Assembly: GCA_017623215.1 (NCBI GenBank)
Contig: JAGAPO010000031.1
Span: 1 to 44,292 of the forward strand
DNA: 44,292 nt
Origin: Lachnospiraceae bacterium
Lineage (GTDB): Bacteria; Bacillota; Clostridia; Lachnospirales; Lachnospiraceae
Direction: 5' to 3'
The notes below the pieces were generated by a model. That model saw nothing but the letters and a program-made list of their open reading frames with translations. It did not search any database and was not told the DNA's origin. Position 1 is the first letter of the stretch; each line of letters opens with the position of its first letter. The position numbers and the translations under genes are program-made. This document shows positions 1 through 8,370 of this stretch, one piece after another.

Positions 1-262
1 GCCGAACGTAAAGCCGGCGTGGACAACGGTTATGGTACTGTCGTTTACGAGCATCTGGAACACGGGATCGAACGGAGTCATCTTTGATGAGCAGTTAAAG
101 CTGCTGCCGACGGCACTTTCCCAGATCAGCACGTCGGGTATTGCAAGAACCGGAGTGACAGCTGCTGCGACGCTGCTCTTGATGATACCGCCGATTCTGG
201 CATTCATCATTACCCAGAGTAAGATGCTGCAGACGATGGCACATTCGGGCATCAAGGAATAA
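1..262 (+). CDS. Carbohydrate ABC transporter permease, MalG type (3' end only)
   Basis: This is the last 86 codons of a sugar ABC importer inner-membrane permease; the 5' part lies outside the window and the frame is open from base 2. The visible protein starts PNVKPAWTT, the tail of the cytoplasmic EAA loop that docks on the ATPase, followed by a hydrophobic segment, an extracellular loop and a last membrane helix (LLMIPPILAFIIT). It ends HSGIKE, close to the end RSGIKG of the second MalG-type permease at 5655-6644, which also has PNVKP in the same place, so the two are paralogues. The next gene starts 11 bases downstream with its own AAGGAGGG site, so the genes are one operon. The substrate cannot be read from this fragment. 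Confidence 0.88.
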   Translation, partial: PNVKPAWTTVMVLSFTSIWNTGSNGVIFDEQLKLLPTALSQISTSGIARTGVTAAATLLLMIPPILAFIITQSKMLQTMAHSGIKE

Positions 263-272
263 GGAGGGACTT

Positions 273-1754
273 ATGAAACGATTGTTAGGAATATTGCTTG
301 GACTGATTGTCCTGACCGGGATCGTAAGTCCGGCTTATGCCAAGGCTTCTCTGCCGGATCAGGCCTATACCTATGATTCGGAAAATACAGCGGTTCCGGC
401 TCCGAATTCTTTTCAGGTAAAGACGATCATCAGTGAGGTTACATTGGGATGCGATGTGTTCTCCGATCCGCAGGACCTGTTTGTGGATTCGGAGGATCAA
501 ATGTACATACTGGATTCCGGTAAGTGCCGTGTTCTTTGGATTAACGAGAATTACGAACTGGTTAAAATTATTGATACGTTTAGCTGGAATGGAGAACCAC
601 TGACACTTGCAAAAGGCGCGCAGGGGCTCTTCTATCAGGAAACGACAGGGAACCTTTATATATCAGATACCAATAACAACAGAATCATCGTCTGTGACAG
701 AACCGGAGAGGTATCGCGGATCTATGAAAAGCCGATTACCGATCTGTTAGAGGAAGGTGTGGAATACAAACCCGCTAAAATCATTGTGGATAATATGGAA
801 ATCATGTATGTCATCTCCCAGAATGTAAATACAGGAGCGCTGCTCATTGACAGCGACAATACCTTCCTTGGCTTCTATGGTGTGAATAGCATTAAGAACA
901 CGCTCGAAGTCCAGATTGAATTTATGTGGCGCTCCATCATGACCGAGGAGCAGATAAGACAGTCGCAGGTCAGCTTCCAGCCGACCGGTTTCAATAATCT
1001 GTATTGGACAAAGGATCGCTTTGTATACGCGGTATCTCCAGTCAGCGATACCATTGAAAGTCCGGTGGTAAAGCTCAACGCGTTAGGGAAGAATGTACTT
1101 CAGGGAGATACGTTCGGTGATCTGGCGGACACAAGCATTACCCAGAACCCCATCTTCATCGACATTACCGCAGATGACGAAGGTGCGTTCACGGTGCTGG
1201 ATTCCAGCACGGGAAAGCTGTATCAGTACGATAATTCCTGTAATCTCCTGTCCGTATTCGGCGGACTGGGAAGCCAAAAGGGTCTGTTTACGCTTCCGAT
1301 TGCCATTGAAAGCAACAGTAAGAATGAGATTCTGATTCTGGATTCCAAGAAGAATACGGTAACGGTCATGGAACAAACATATTATGGAGAAATGATACGG
1401 GATGCATTATCGTTGTATAATGCGGGACGGTATGAGGAAGCGCTGGAGCCGTGGCTGGAAGTGCTGCGAATGAACGCGAACTATAATACCGCTTACATTG
1501 GAATCGGAAAGGCTTACATGAATATGAAGGAATATGAGCAGGCCATGTACTATTTCGAACTGGTGGAGGATACCGAAAACTATGCAATGGCTAAATCAAG
1601 GCTCCGGGGAGAAAAGCTGCAGGAGCATTTTGCGGTTATTGCGGGCGCGGTTATTCTTGTCATGTTGATTATCCTTGGATATGACGGAATCAAGAAAAAT
1701 GTGGCTGCCTTCTATCAACAGATAAAACAGAGACAGAAAGGAGAAAGATCATGA
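273..1754 (+). CDS. Exported NHL-repeat/TPR protein with C-terminal membrane anchor
   Basis: The 493-residue protein has an N-terminal signal peptide (about 1-23, ending SPAYAKA), then beta-propeller-type repeats of the NHL kind (for example DLFVDSEDQMYILDSG and GNLYISDTNNNRIIV), then two tetratricopeptide repeats at about 374-430 (GRYEEALEPWLEVL, KEYEQAMYYFELV), and one membrane helix at about 453-472 followed by a basic tail. This predicts an extracellular propeller and TPR held to the membrane. Propeller plus TPR suggests a protein-binding scaffold; no catalytic motif is evident. It follows a MalG permease by 11 bases and overlaps the Yip1-like gene by ATGA. From memory, similar NHL/TPR proteins sit beside Yip1 and DUF5696 genes in sugar ABC operons of Firmicutes. 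Function is not known. Confidence 0.85.
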   Translation: MKRLLGILLGLIVLTGIVSPAYAKASLPDQAYTYDSENTAVPAPNSFQVKTIISEVTLGCDVFSDPQDLFVDSEDQMYILDSGKCRVLWINENYELVKIIDTFSWNGEPLTLAKGAQGLFYQETTGNLYISDTNNNRIIVCDRTGEVSRIYEKPITDLLEEGVEYKPAKIIVDNMEIMYVISQNVNTGALLIDSDNTFLGFYGVNSIKNTLEVQIEFMWRSIMTEEQIRQSQVSFQPTGFNNLYWTKDRFVYAVSPVSDTIESPVVKLNALGKNVLQGDTFGDLADTSITQNPIFIDITADDEGAFTVLDSSTGKLYQYDNSCNLLSVFGGLGSQKGLFTLPIAIESNSKNEILILDSKKNTVTVMEQTYYGEMIRDALSLYNAGRYEEALEPWLEVLRMNANYNTAYIGIGKAYMNMKEYEQAMYYFELVEDTENYAMAKSRLRGEKLQEHFAVIAGAVILVMLIILGYDGIKKNVAAFYQQIKQRQKGERS

Positions 1755-2389
1755 AGCGAAGCGGTTTTCAGACGATGAGTCCCTATGCGTACCCGTTTTA
1801 TATTATGACTCATCCCAAAGACGGTTTTCAGGAAATGAAGATGAATCAGAAAAGCTCTGTCTCTGTTACGGTACTGATTATCGGAATCTACATTCTGGTG
1901 GAGATGCTCTATCGAAAATATGTACCAATTGATTTGAATGAATATGACAGGGATCAGTTGAGCTTTGTACGTCTGTTCATTATCATGGTGGCTACTTTTT
2001 TTATTGTAACAGGGGCTAACTGGTGTTTCTGCACATTACTGGACGGAAAAGGAAAATTTAAGGATATCTGCTATGTGGCGGCATGTGCGGTTCTTCCGAT
2101 GATACTGATGAACATTCTTACTCTTATAGCAAGCCGTTTTTTGACGGCAAACGAGAGCGTTATTCTCGAATATCCGGCACTGGTCATAAAGGGTTGGGCA
2201 CTGGTGATCTTCTTTATCGGGCTATCGGAGATCCATGATTATTCCGGAAAAAAGACGTTTCTTTCGCTGATTTTAACAGTAGTTGGAATCCTGATCATAC
2301 TATTTTTGGGTCTGCTGCTCGTAATGCTGTTCCAGCAGCTGTATCAGTTTGTAGAGCTAATCATATTTGATTTTAAATACAAGATGTAG
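1751..2389 (+). CDS. Yip1-family polytopic membrane protein
   Basis: The 212-residue protein has a short cytoplasmic N-terminus (SPYAYPFYIMTHPKDGFQEM, the usual opening of bacterial Yip1-domain proteins) and about five hydrophobic helices: near residues 37-52, 75-95, 107-128, 140-157 and 167-200. The start ATG overlaps the stop of the upstream NHL/TPR gene (ATGA), which implies translational coupling; an AGGAGAAAG site precedes it. Bacterial Yip1 proteins have no assigned biochemical role. Its fixed place between the propeller/TPR protein and the DUF5696-like protein, between two permease sets, suggests a membrane partner of an import complex; this is inference from context. Confidence 0.8.
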   Translation: MKRSGFQTMSPYAYPFYIMTHPKDGFQEMKMNQKSSVSVTVLIIGIYILVEMLYRKYVPIDLNEYDRDQLSFVRLFIIMVATFFIVTGANWCFCTLLDGKGKFKDICYVAACAVLPMILMNILTLIASRFLTANESVILEYPALVIKGWALVIFFIGLSEIHDYSGKKTFLSLILTVVGILIILFLGLLLVMLFQQLYQFVELIIFDFKYKM

Positions 2390-2400
2390 GGGGCAGGAGA

Positions 2401-4731
2401 ATGAATAGATGGATGATGCTGTGGAGAAGGTACAAACAGAATCAAAGAAAAATAAAGAAGATCTGTAGTATGGTTCTGACGATTTTCCTTCTCTTGCTTT
2501 TAGGCAGTTGGATTGTGGGAATTCTAAAGTCGGATAAAGTTAAAGTAGAGGCGGCGAATCAGCCGGATACAGAGTCCCAGTCCCCATTGAAGCAGGATAC
2601 GAAGCGGGACTACGGAGAGCCCGGCCTGAGAAAAGTAGCGGAGACAGAGGAACTGATTCTATATGCGGATTATACGAACGGAGAGATTGCCGTAGAAGAA
2701 AAAAGTAACGGAAAGGTATGGTATTCGAATCCGCAGGACAGAGCCGACGATAAGCTTGTGATTCGCAAATCCCGGTTAGAGTCTCAGTTAGTCTTGAACT
2801 ATTTCAGTACGGAGAATAATACGGAGGAAGCGGTGGACAGTCAGACGGGGTGTGTCAAGCTCGGCGGACTGGATTATGAATTAATTGAAGGAGGCATTCG
2901 TTTTCTCTACTCCTTTCCAAAGCTTGGGATCCAGGTTCCGGTTCAATATCTGATCCAGGAGGATGTATTCGCGGCAGAGGTTTTGACGGGAGAGATTAAA
3001 GAGTACCTGACAGAGGATACAATGCTGCTTTCGATCGATGTCCTTGCATTCTTTGGAGCAGGAGGACTGGAGGAGGAAGGTTATCTGTTCGTCCCGGACG
3101 GTTCGGGAGCCTTGATTCAATATAATAATCAGAAGAACCGTTTCTCACAGTATTCCGAATCGGTGTATGGAAAAGACCTGTTACAGGCAGACAGTACGGC
3201 GTCTGCCAAGAACGAACAGATTACAATGCCGGTATTCGGGTTAAAGACAGGAGAGCATGCGATTCTGGCGATTATCTCATCGAATGAATCCTATGCGACC
3301 ATTACGGCGACTACAAGCAGAAAGACCAGCAGCTATAACCAGGTCTATTCGACTGTTATATACCGTGAGGTTGGAGTCCCGTCAATGACGTATATCCATA
3401 ATACGTCACAGTATTATGAGACAACGGAGCCATTCTCACAGGAGACGTATCGGGTTGAGTATCATATGCTGAGCGGAGATGAGGCGAATTACTCCGGAAT
3501 GGCGAACAGCTATCGTTCCTGGCTGATTGAGAACGGCGGACTGAACCACTCGGAGCTTGTAGAAGAACCCTATTTTATTCTGAATCTGTACGGCGCGGTC
3601 AGTATCGAGCAGTATGTAATGGGATTCAAGAAGCCGGTTGTGACAGCGCTTACGACTTACAAAGAGGTTATTGATATTGTTAAAGAGTTGAAAGCAAGAG
3701 GAATTGATAAGCTTATCCTGAATTACAGTGGAGCGATGCAGGGTGGATTGAAATCACAGCTGGTTGATCAGTTTGCGACGGAGCGTGTGCTTGGTTCTAA
3801 AAAGGAGTTCCAGGAGATGCTTGCCTATCTGGAGCAGGAGGAAGTCGTTCTGTTTTTGGAGCACGACCCGGTTAATCTGTATGAGGAGGGAAATGGTTAC
3901 AACGCAAAAGACGATGGAACGGTCGCTTTCTATGATACGAGTAAAGCGCTTTATGAATACAGTCTGAATCAGAACAAAGCGATAAAAAGTACAAAGTGGA
4001 ATCTGATTAAGCCGTCTCTGTTGTCCGGCATTACGGACATGTTCTTTGCTTCAGCGAAGAAAGCGGGCCTTGAAAATTATTCCGTGACGGGGCTTGGAAG
4101 TGTATTATATTCCGATTATGATGTGGAAGGCCCGGTATACCGTCAGGAGAGTCTTTCGATCTGGCAGAGCATCTTAGCGGCAGCCAAAGAGGACTTTACA
4201 TATGTCATGGTTGAAAAAGGAAATGCATACTGTTTTCCTTATGCGGATATCATCCGGGATATTGCGGTGGAAGACAGCGGTTATGACATGATTGACGAGA
4301 GTATTCCGTTCTATCAGATGGTGGTGCGAGGCAATATCGCAATCAGCTCCGCGGCGCTGAATATGACGGTAGACTATCATCGTCAGTATCTGAAAGGCCT
4401 GGAAACGGGAACGAACATGAGCTATACCTGGATCGCGGGCGATGTGCTGTCACTGGTTGAAACCGATTATAATGATCTGGTATCAAGCGGCTTTGACTAC
4501 TGGATTGACACTGCGGTCGAAGAATATGTCGGCGCAAAGAAGATCATGGAGCTGACAGCCGGTAAAGCCATTATCGGGCACAGAAAGGTTGCGGAGGATA
4601 TCTTTGAGACAACCTATGACGGCGGAATTCGGGTATACGTGAATTATTCGGATTCGGAATACACGGAGGGAACGATTGTGATTGCGGCAAGAGGCTATGC
4701 GGTCGTCAGTGAGGAAGGAGGATTAGAATGA
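2401..4731 (+). CDS. DUF5696-like membrane-anchored extracellular protein
   Basis: The 776-residue protein has a basic N-terminus, one signal-anchor helix at about 21-41 and a large outside part. The middle holds the sequence GYLFVPDGSGALI (from about residue 227), which I associate with the DUF5696 family found in sugar ABC operons of Paenibacillus and Clostridia. The second half reads like a glycosidase-type TIM barrel: strand-like segments such as PYFILNLYGAV, GIDKLILNYSGAM and VVLFLEHDP. I cannot name catalytic residues with confidence. GGGGGCAGGAG precedes the ATG, and the end overlaps the next permease gene by ATGA. It could be a surface glycosidase or a sugar-binding assistant to the importer; neither is shown. 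Confidence 0.8.
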   Translation: MNRWMMLWRRYKQNQRKIKKICSMVLTIFLLLLLGSWIVGILKSDKVKVEAANQPDTESQSPLKQDTKRDYGEPGLRKVAETEELILYADYTNGEIAVEEKSNGKVWYSNPQDRADDKLVIRKSRLESQLVLNYFSTENNTEEAVDSQTGCVKLGGLDYELIEGGIRFLYSFPKLGIQVPVQYLIQEDVFAAEVLTGEIKEYLTEDTMLLSIDVLAFFGAGGLEEEGYLFVPDGSGALIQYNNQKNRFSQYSESVYGKDLLQADSTASAKNEQITMPVFGLKTGEHAILAIISSNESYATITATTSRKTSSYNQVYSTVIYREVGVPSMTYIHNTSQYYETTEPFSQETYRVEYHMLSGDEANYSGMANSYRSWLIENGGLNHSELVEEPYFILNLYGAVSIEQYVMGFKKPVVTALTTYKEVIDIVKELKARGIDKLILNYSGAMQGGLKSQLVDQFATERVLGSKKEFQEMLAYLEQEEVVLFLEHDPVNLYEEGNGYNAKDDGTVAFYDTSKALYEYSLNQNKAIKSTKWNLIKPSLLSGITDMFFASAKKAGLENYSVTGLGSVLYSDYDVEGPVYRQESLSIWQSILAAAKEDFTYVMVEKGNAYCFPYADIIRDIAVEDSGYDMIDESIPFYQMVVRGNIAISSAALNMTVDYHRQYLKGLETGTNMSYTWIAGDVLSLVETDYNDLVSSGFDYWIDTAVEEYVGAKKIMELTAGKAIIGHRKVAEDIFETTYDGGIRVYVNYSDSEYTEGTIVIAARGYAVVSEEGGLE

Positions 4732-5639
4732 AGGATAAGACAGTACATAAAAAACGAAGCCACTTCATTACCAAAGATGATATAGCGGGATATTTATTCG
4801 TCCTTCCGTTTCTGATTGGGTTTGTGTTTCTGTTAGCAAAGCCAATGCTGGAATCTATCGTGTATTCCTTCAGTGAAGTTCTGTTCGGAGAAGGCGGAAT
4901 GACGGTGAATCCGGTTGGGTTAGAGAATTACTCCTACGCATTATTTTCGGATGCGGACTTTTTTAAGAAGCTGATCAGCAGTGTCATCGAGATTCTGTGG
5001 AATATTCCGGTTATTATGTTCTTCAGTATGTTCATGGCGATCTTATTGAACGGGGAGTTCGTTGGACGGCTGTTCTTTCGTATGCTTTTGTTCCTGCCGG
5101 TTATCTTCGCAGTTCCCGCGTTCTTAGAAAATATTGAAGCGGCCGGAATGGGCGGCAGAATGGCGGAGGGAAGGGATTCCGTCGCGGCCACCAGTGATAC
5201 TCTGCAGCTGCTGCTGACGGATCTGGTCAATAATTTCGGACTTCCCAGCGAGCTGGTATCGAAGCTGCAGGAGTATGTCAGCAATATATTCGATATCTGC
5301 TGGAAGTCGGGCATTCAGATTATCCTGTTTATTATCGGACTGCAGGCAATTCCGAGCTATCTGTATGAGGTATGTGAACTGGAAGGAGCGACAAAGTGGG
5401 AGACGTTCTGGAAGATTACGTTTCCGCTGCTGTCTCCGACCATATTGTTGTGTCTGATATACACGATTATCGACCTGTTCAACAGTCCCTCGAATCAGGT
5501 GATTACAATCATAACGGCAAATATGGGGCAGAGAATCCACTATGCGTGTGCGCAGACCTGGCTCTATTCCCTTGCGGTGTTTGCCTTTGTGCTCATCGTA
5601 TACCGTCTGGTCGCGAAGCGGGCGATCTATCTGGATTAA
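4728..5639 (+). CDS. Sugar ABC transporter permease, MalF type
   Basis: The 303-residue integral membrane protein has about six helices, the first being IAGYLFVLPFLIGFVFLLAKPML, typical of the MalF/UgpA/LacF branch. The cytoplasmic EAA motif for ATPase contact is clear: YEVCELEGATKWETFWKITF. An unusually long hydrophilic loop at about 137-178 (with DSVAATSDTLQLLL and LPSELVSKLQEYV) separates helices 3 and 4. It pairs with the MalG-type permease 15 bases downstream. The start overlaps the stop of the DUF5696-like gene, so it is translationally coupled to that membrane trio. No import ATPase is encoded in the window, so a shared MsmK-type ATPase elsewhere is likely. Confidence 0.92.
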   Translation: MKDKTVHKKRSHFITKDDIAGYLFVLPFLIGFVFLLAKPMLESIVYSFSEVLFGEGGMTVNPVGLENYSYALFSDADFFKKLISSVIEILWNIPVIMFFSMFMAILLNGEFVGRLFFRMLLFLPVIFAVPAFLENIEAAGMGGRMAEGRDSVAATSDTLQLLLTDLVNNFGLPSELVSKLQEYVSNIFDICWKSGIQIILFIIGLQAIPSYLYEVCELEGATKWETFWKITFPLLSPTILLCLIYTIIDLFNSPSNQVITIITANMGQRIHYACAQTWLYSLAVFAFVLIVYRLVAKRAIYLD

Positions 5640-5654
5640 GGATGGAGGAAGATT

Positions 5655-6644
5655 ATGGAGTTAGAATGCATGAGAAACAGGAAGAATATGGACGGGCTGG
5701 TGTTAAAGAGGGCCGCAGGTAAGACCGGAACGCTATTTTTTAAGGTATTTCGGCTTTTGCTGCTGGCAGGTGTCGGTTATCTGGTCATCTATCCCCTGAT
5801 TACCTACCTGTCAATTGCGCTGAGCGAGCCTAATGATCTGTATGAAGAGCTGACCGGATGGATGCCGCAGGACCCTACATTCCTGAACTTCAAGGGTCTG
5901 TTCGGATATTTCAAATACTGGGATCACTTATGGATAACGGTTTCCATTGCGGGTGTCAGTACGCTCCTGACCCTAATCACCTGCCCGTTGGTAGGATATG
6001 GGTTGGCTAGGTACCGGTTCAAGGGAAATAATATCGTATTCGCGATGGTAATCTTAAGTATTATTGTCCCGATTCAGACCGCTCAGATCCCGATGTATCT
6101 GGATTATCAGGAGTTCGATTTTTTTGGAATCGGAAGGCTGATCGGATTGTTTACAGGAAAGCCGCTCACGGCGAATCTGCTTAATTCCTATTGGGTGTAT
6201 TATATTCCGGCACTGTTCGGAGTCGGACTTCGTTCAGGATTGTATATCTTTCTGTTCCGGCAATACTTTATGGGAATGCCGAGGGACTTAGAGGATGCCG
6301 GGAAGGTGGATGGGTGCAGCAAGTTCGGAGTCTATCTGCGGATCTTTGTTCCCAACGTAAAGCCGGTCTTCGTAACGGAGTTCCTGCTTTCGATGATCTA
6401 TTACTGGAATGATACGACGTATTCGCGTATGTTCATAACGCTGCCGGACAGGCAGCCGCTGGCGCTTTATGTGGAGACGATGGATTTGTTCTTAAATATG
6501 ATGAAGGACTCCATCGAAGCGATGGAAGCGCGAACGCAGCTCTTTGCGGCAAGACTGCTTGTGGTTCTGCCGTTGATGATTCTGTTCATTGTATGTCAGA
6601 AGTTCTTTATTGAGAGCATGGATCGTTCGGGAATTAAGGGATAA
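5655..6644 (+). CDS. Carbohydrate ABC transporter permease, MalG type
   Basis: The 329-residue integral membrane protein is the partner of the MalF-type permease just upstream. It has about six helices, an EAA loop (LEDAGKVDGCSKFGVYLRIFVP) and the usual end MDRSGIKG. The ATG follows GGAGGAA by 5 bases. It has the same sequence plan as the partial permease at the window start. The loop between helices 3 and 4 (YQEFDFFGIGRLIGLFTGKP) is somewhat longer than in compact MalG proteins. The solute-binding protein at 6798 is the obvious feeder, but that gene has its own promoter, so it is probably expressed at a different level. Confidence 0.92.
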   Translation: MELECMRNRKNMDGLVLKRAAGKTGTLFFKVFRLLLLAGVGYLVIYPLITYLSIALSEPNDLYEELTGWMPQDPTFLNFKGLFGYFKYWDHLWITVSIAGVSTLLTLITCPLVGYGLARYRFKGNNIVFAMVILSIIVPIQTAQIPMYLDYQEFDFFGIGRLIGLFTGKPLTANLLNSYWVYYIPALFGVGLRSGLYIFLFRQYFMGMPRDLEDAGKVDGCSKFGVYLRIFVPNVKPVFVTEFLLSMIYYWNDTTYSRMFITLPDRQPLALYVETMDLFLNMMKDSIEAMEARTQLFAARLLVVLPLMILFIVCQKFFIESMDRSGIKG

Positions 6645-6709
6645 CGATTATTTCAAGTTGCAGCTCAATAAAAAATGTTGATATTTTATGGGAGATGAAA
6701 ATATTAATA

Positions 6710-6754
6710 TTGTGCTTGTTGCTGCAATTTGCGATAATATATATGTAAGCTTAC
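6710..6754 (+). promoter_or_regulatory. Promoter and candidate operators before the solute-binding protein
   Basis: A sigma-A type promoter is visible: -35 TTGTGC at 6710-6715, a 17-base spacer and -10 GATAAT at 6733-6738. A perfect 10-base palindrome GTAAGCTTAC (6745-6754) sits at the expected start of transcription. A perfect 12-base AT palindrome AATATTAATATT (6700-6711) abuts the -35. Either could be an operator. The AraC-type response regulator at 21884 is a candidate binder, but AraC proteins usually use direct repeats. Confidence 0.5.
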
Positions 6755-6797
6755 GACAAAAGTAACAACAAAAAGATTCAAAGAATTGGGAGGGACT

Positions 6798-8234
6798 ATG
6801 AGAAATTTAAAAAAATTACTCGCAGTAACTTTAGCCGGATCTATGATGCTTGCTTCGCTGGCAGGATGCGGCAATGACAACAATCAGGAGACGACACAGG
6901 GTACAACGGTGTCTACTACAGCAACGACAGCGGCAACGACAGCAACAACGGCAACAACGGAGAGCACGACAGAGGCGGTCGACGAGAAGCCCTGGAAGGG
7001 TATGACCTTCAAGGTTATGATTCGTGATGATATGGTAACGAAGTATGGTCCGGACGCAGAGCAGAAGGATGGCGGCTGGCCGTATCAGGCGTTCTATCAT
7101 GCGCTGAATGAGTGGTGCCTGGAGAATGAATGCAGCTGGGAACAGTTAGCTTCGGTTGATGTGAACGTAATGATGGCGGCAATCGCGTCCGGCAATGGTC
7201 CTGATCTTTATGCGCATTATGGTCAGTTCCCCCTTCTGCCGAATCTGGGGCTTGTTCAGCCGATTGATGATTACGTAGAGGAGCTGTCGGAGAAATATGG
7301 CGCTCAGTATTTGGAGATGAAGAAATATAAGGAGCATTATTATGGTGTTCATATGCCGGATAACGCATATGGCGGATTCCAGTATGACAGAACCTTGTAC
7401 GAAGAGTATGGGGTGAAGACTCCCAGAGAATACTTCATGGAAGGAGAATGGAACTGGGAGACCTGGCGTACCGTTATGAATGAGATGACCAAGGATCTGG
7501 ACGGGGATGGTACGCTTGATACCTGCGGCGCGAATATCGGCAGATTGAAGCAGGTTTCTTATTCCCTGGAAGAAGTGTTGGCGGATGGTTCTTTGAAATC
7601 TGTCGTTGATTCGGCCAAGGTTCGATTCTTTGCGCAGATGACATATGAGGAGTACAGCGTTAATAAGAGCATCGTAAACAACGATAACGAGAGAGCAACC
7701 GTAGCAGGAAAGTTCGAGTGTAAGATTGTACTGACTGATCCCAGAACGATGCTTTGGGAACAGAATGGTCATATCTGGGAGGCAGTTCCGGTTCCGACCT
7801 ATGAGGAAGGAGAAGGAGTTAACGTTAACATGTTCGATGTTATGATTCCGACGGGGGCACAGAGTCTTGAGGCATCGGTAGAGCTGATGGACTACTTATT
7901 AGAGTGCCGTGCTGAGGTTGCTGCGCCGGATCTGTATGACTTTGAAGGCTTAAAGGGAACGACGGATGAAAGTGCAGCTTACATCGAGATGATGAATAAT
8001 CTGTATACGACCGGTGTTGAGGCGACCAAGGAGCTGGAAGGATATGATGAGGAATATATGACGGCTGTTTGGGATTTCTTAAAGGATAAGTCTATCTGGA
8101 CGCAGAATACATATTCCGGAGTTAAGACCGGTTATAATGAGTTTTTGACAATTCCGGCATCTACTGCAATTGCGGAAATCCATCCGACTCACCAGGCTGC
8201 ATGCGAAACCTATAACTCGCTTTATATTTACTAA
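6798..8234 (+). CDS. Extracellular solute-binding lipoprotein of a sugar ABC importer
   Basis: The 478-residue lipoprotein binds the imported sugar and hands it to the permeases upstream. It has a signal peptide with lipobox LAGC (residues 21-24; Cys24 lipidated), then a low-complexity Thr/Ala linker (about 32-60) coded by short ACA/ACG/GCA runs, then a two-lobed binding domain of the family 1 type with aromatic clusters such as GEWNWETWRTVM, and YGGFQYDRTLYEEYGVKTP typical of the hinge region. I chose ATG 6798, 3 bases after GGGAGGG; a TTG at 6786 overlaps that site and would spoil it. The ligand is unknown, but the genes around it suggest an acidic or fucosylated oligosaccharide. It has its own promoter, and a hairpin after the gene may keep its level above that of the downstream enzymes. 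Confidence 0.92.
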   Translation: MRNLKKLLAVTLAGSMMLASLAGCGNDNNQETTQGTTVSTTATTAATTATTATTESTTEAVDEKPWKGMTFKVMIRDDMVTKYGPDAEQKDGGWPYQAFYHALNEWCLENECSWEQLASVDVNVMMAAIASGNGPDLYAHYGQFPLLPNLGLVQPIDDYVEELSEKYGAQYLEMKKYKEHYYGVHMPDNAYGGFQYDRTLYEEYGVKTPREYFMEGEWNWETWRTVMNEMTKDLDGDGTLDTCGANIGRLKQVSYSLEEVLADGSLKSVVDSAKVRFFAQMTYEEYSVNKSIVNNDNERATVAGKFECKIVLTDPRTMLWEQNGHIWEAVPVPTYEEGEGVNVNMFDVMIPTGAQSLEASVELMDYLLECRAEVAAPDLYDFEGLKGTTDESAAYIEMMNNLYTTGVEATKELEGYDEEYMTAVWDFLKDKSIWTQNTYSGVKTGYNEFLTIPASTAIAEIHPTHQAACETYNSLYIY

Positions 8235-8282
8235 CCAGGCGAACGGAGCATCCATGTGTCGAGGATGACGATTTGAATGAAT

Positions 8283-8324
8283 AAGGGGCTTTTTTCTGAC
8301 AGAGGCTACGGGAAAAAGCTCCTT
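8283..8324 (+). terminator. Hairpin between binding protein and downstream enzymes
   Basis: Arms 8283-8295 and 8312-8324 pair over 13 bases (two G-U pairs), loop 16 bases, with internal T and A runs. It is followed by CTTTGTCTT rather than a clean T tract, so it may be a leaky terminator or an RNA stabiliser of the upstream message, as is common after binding-protein genes. Confidence 0.55.
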
Positions 8325-8370
8325 GCTTTGTCTTAAATAGGATATATGGAGAGCGTGAAGAGGAGACACT

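Noticed and set aside
6895..6975. CRISPR-like or tandem DNA repeat
   Set aside because: It is a Thr/Ala codon run inside the binding-protein linker, not a spacer-repeat array. No CRISPR array was seen anywhere in the window.
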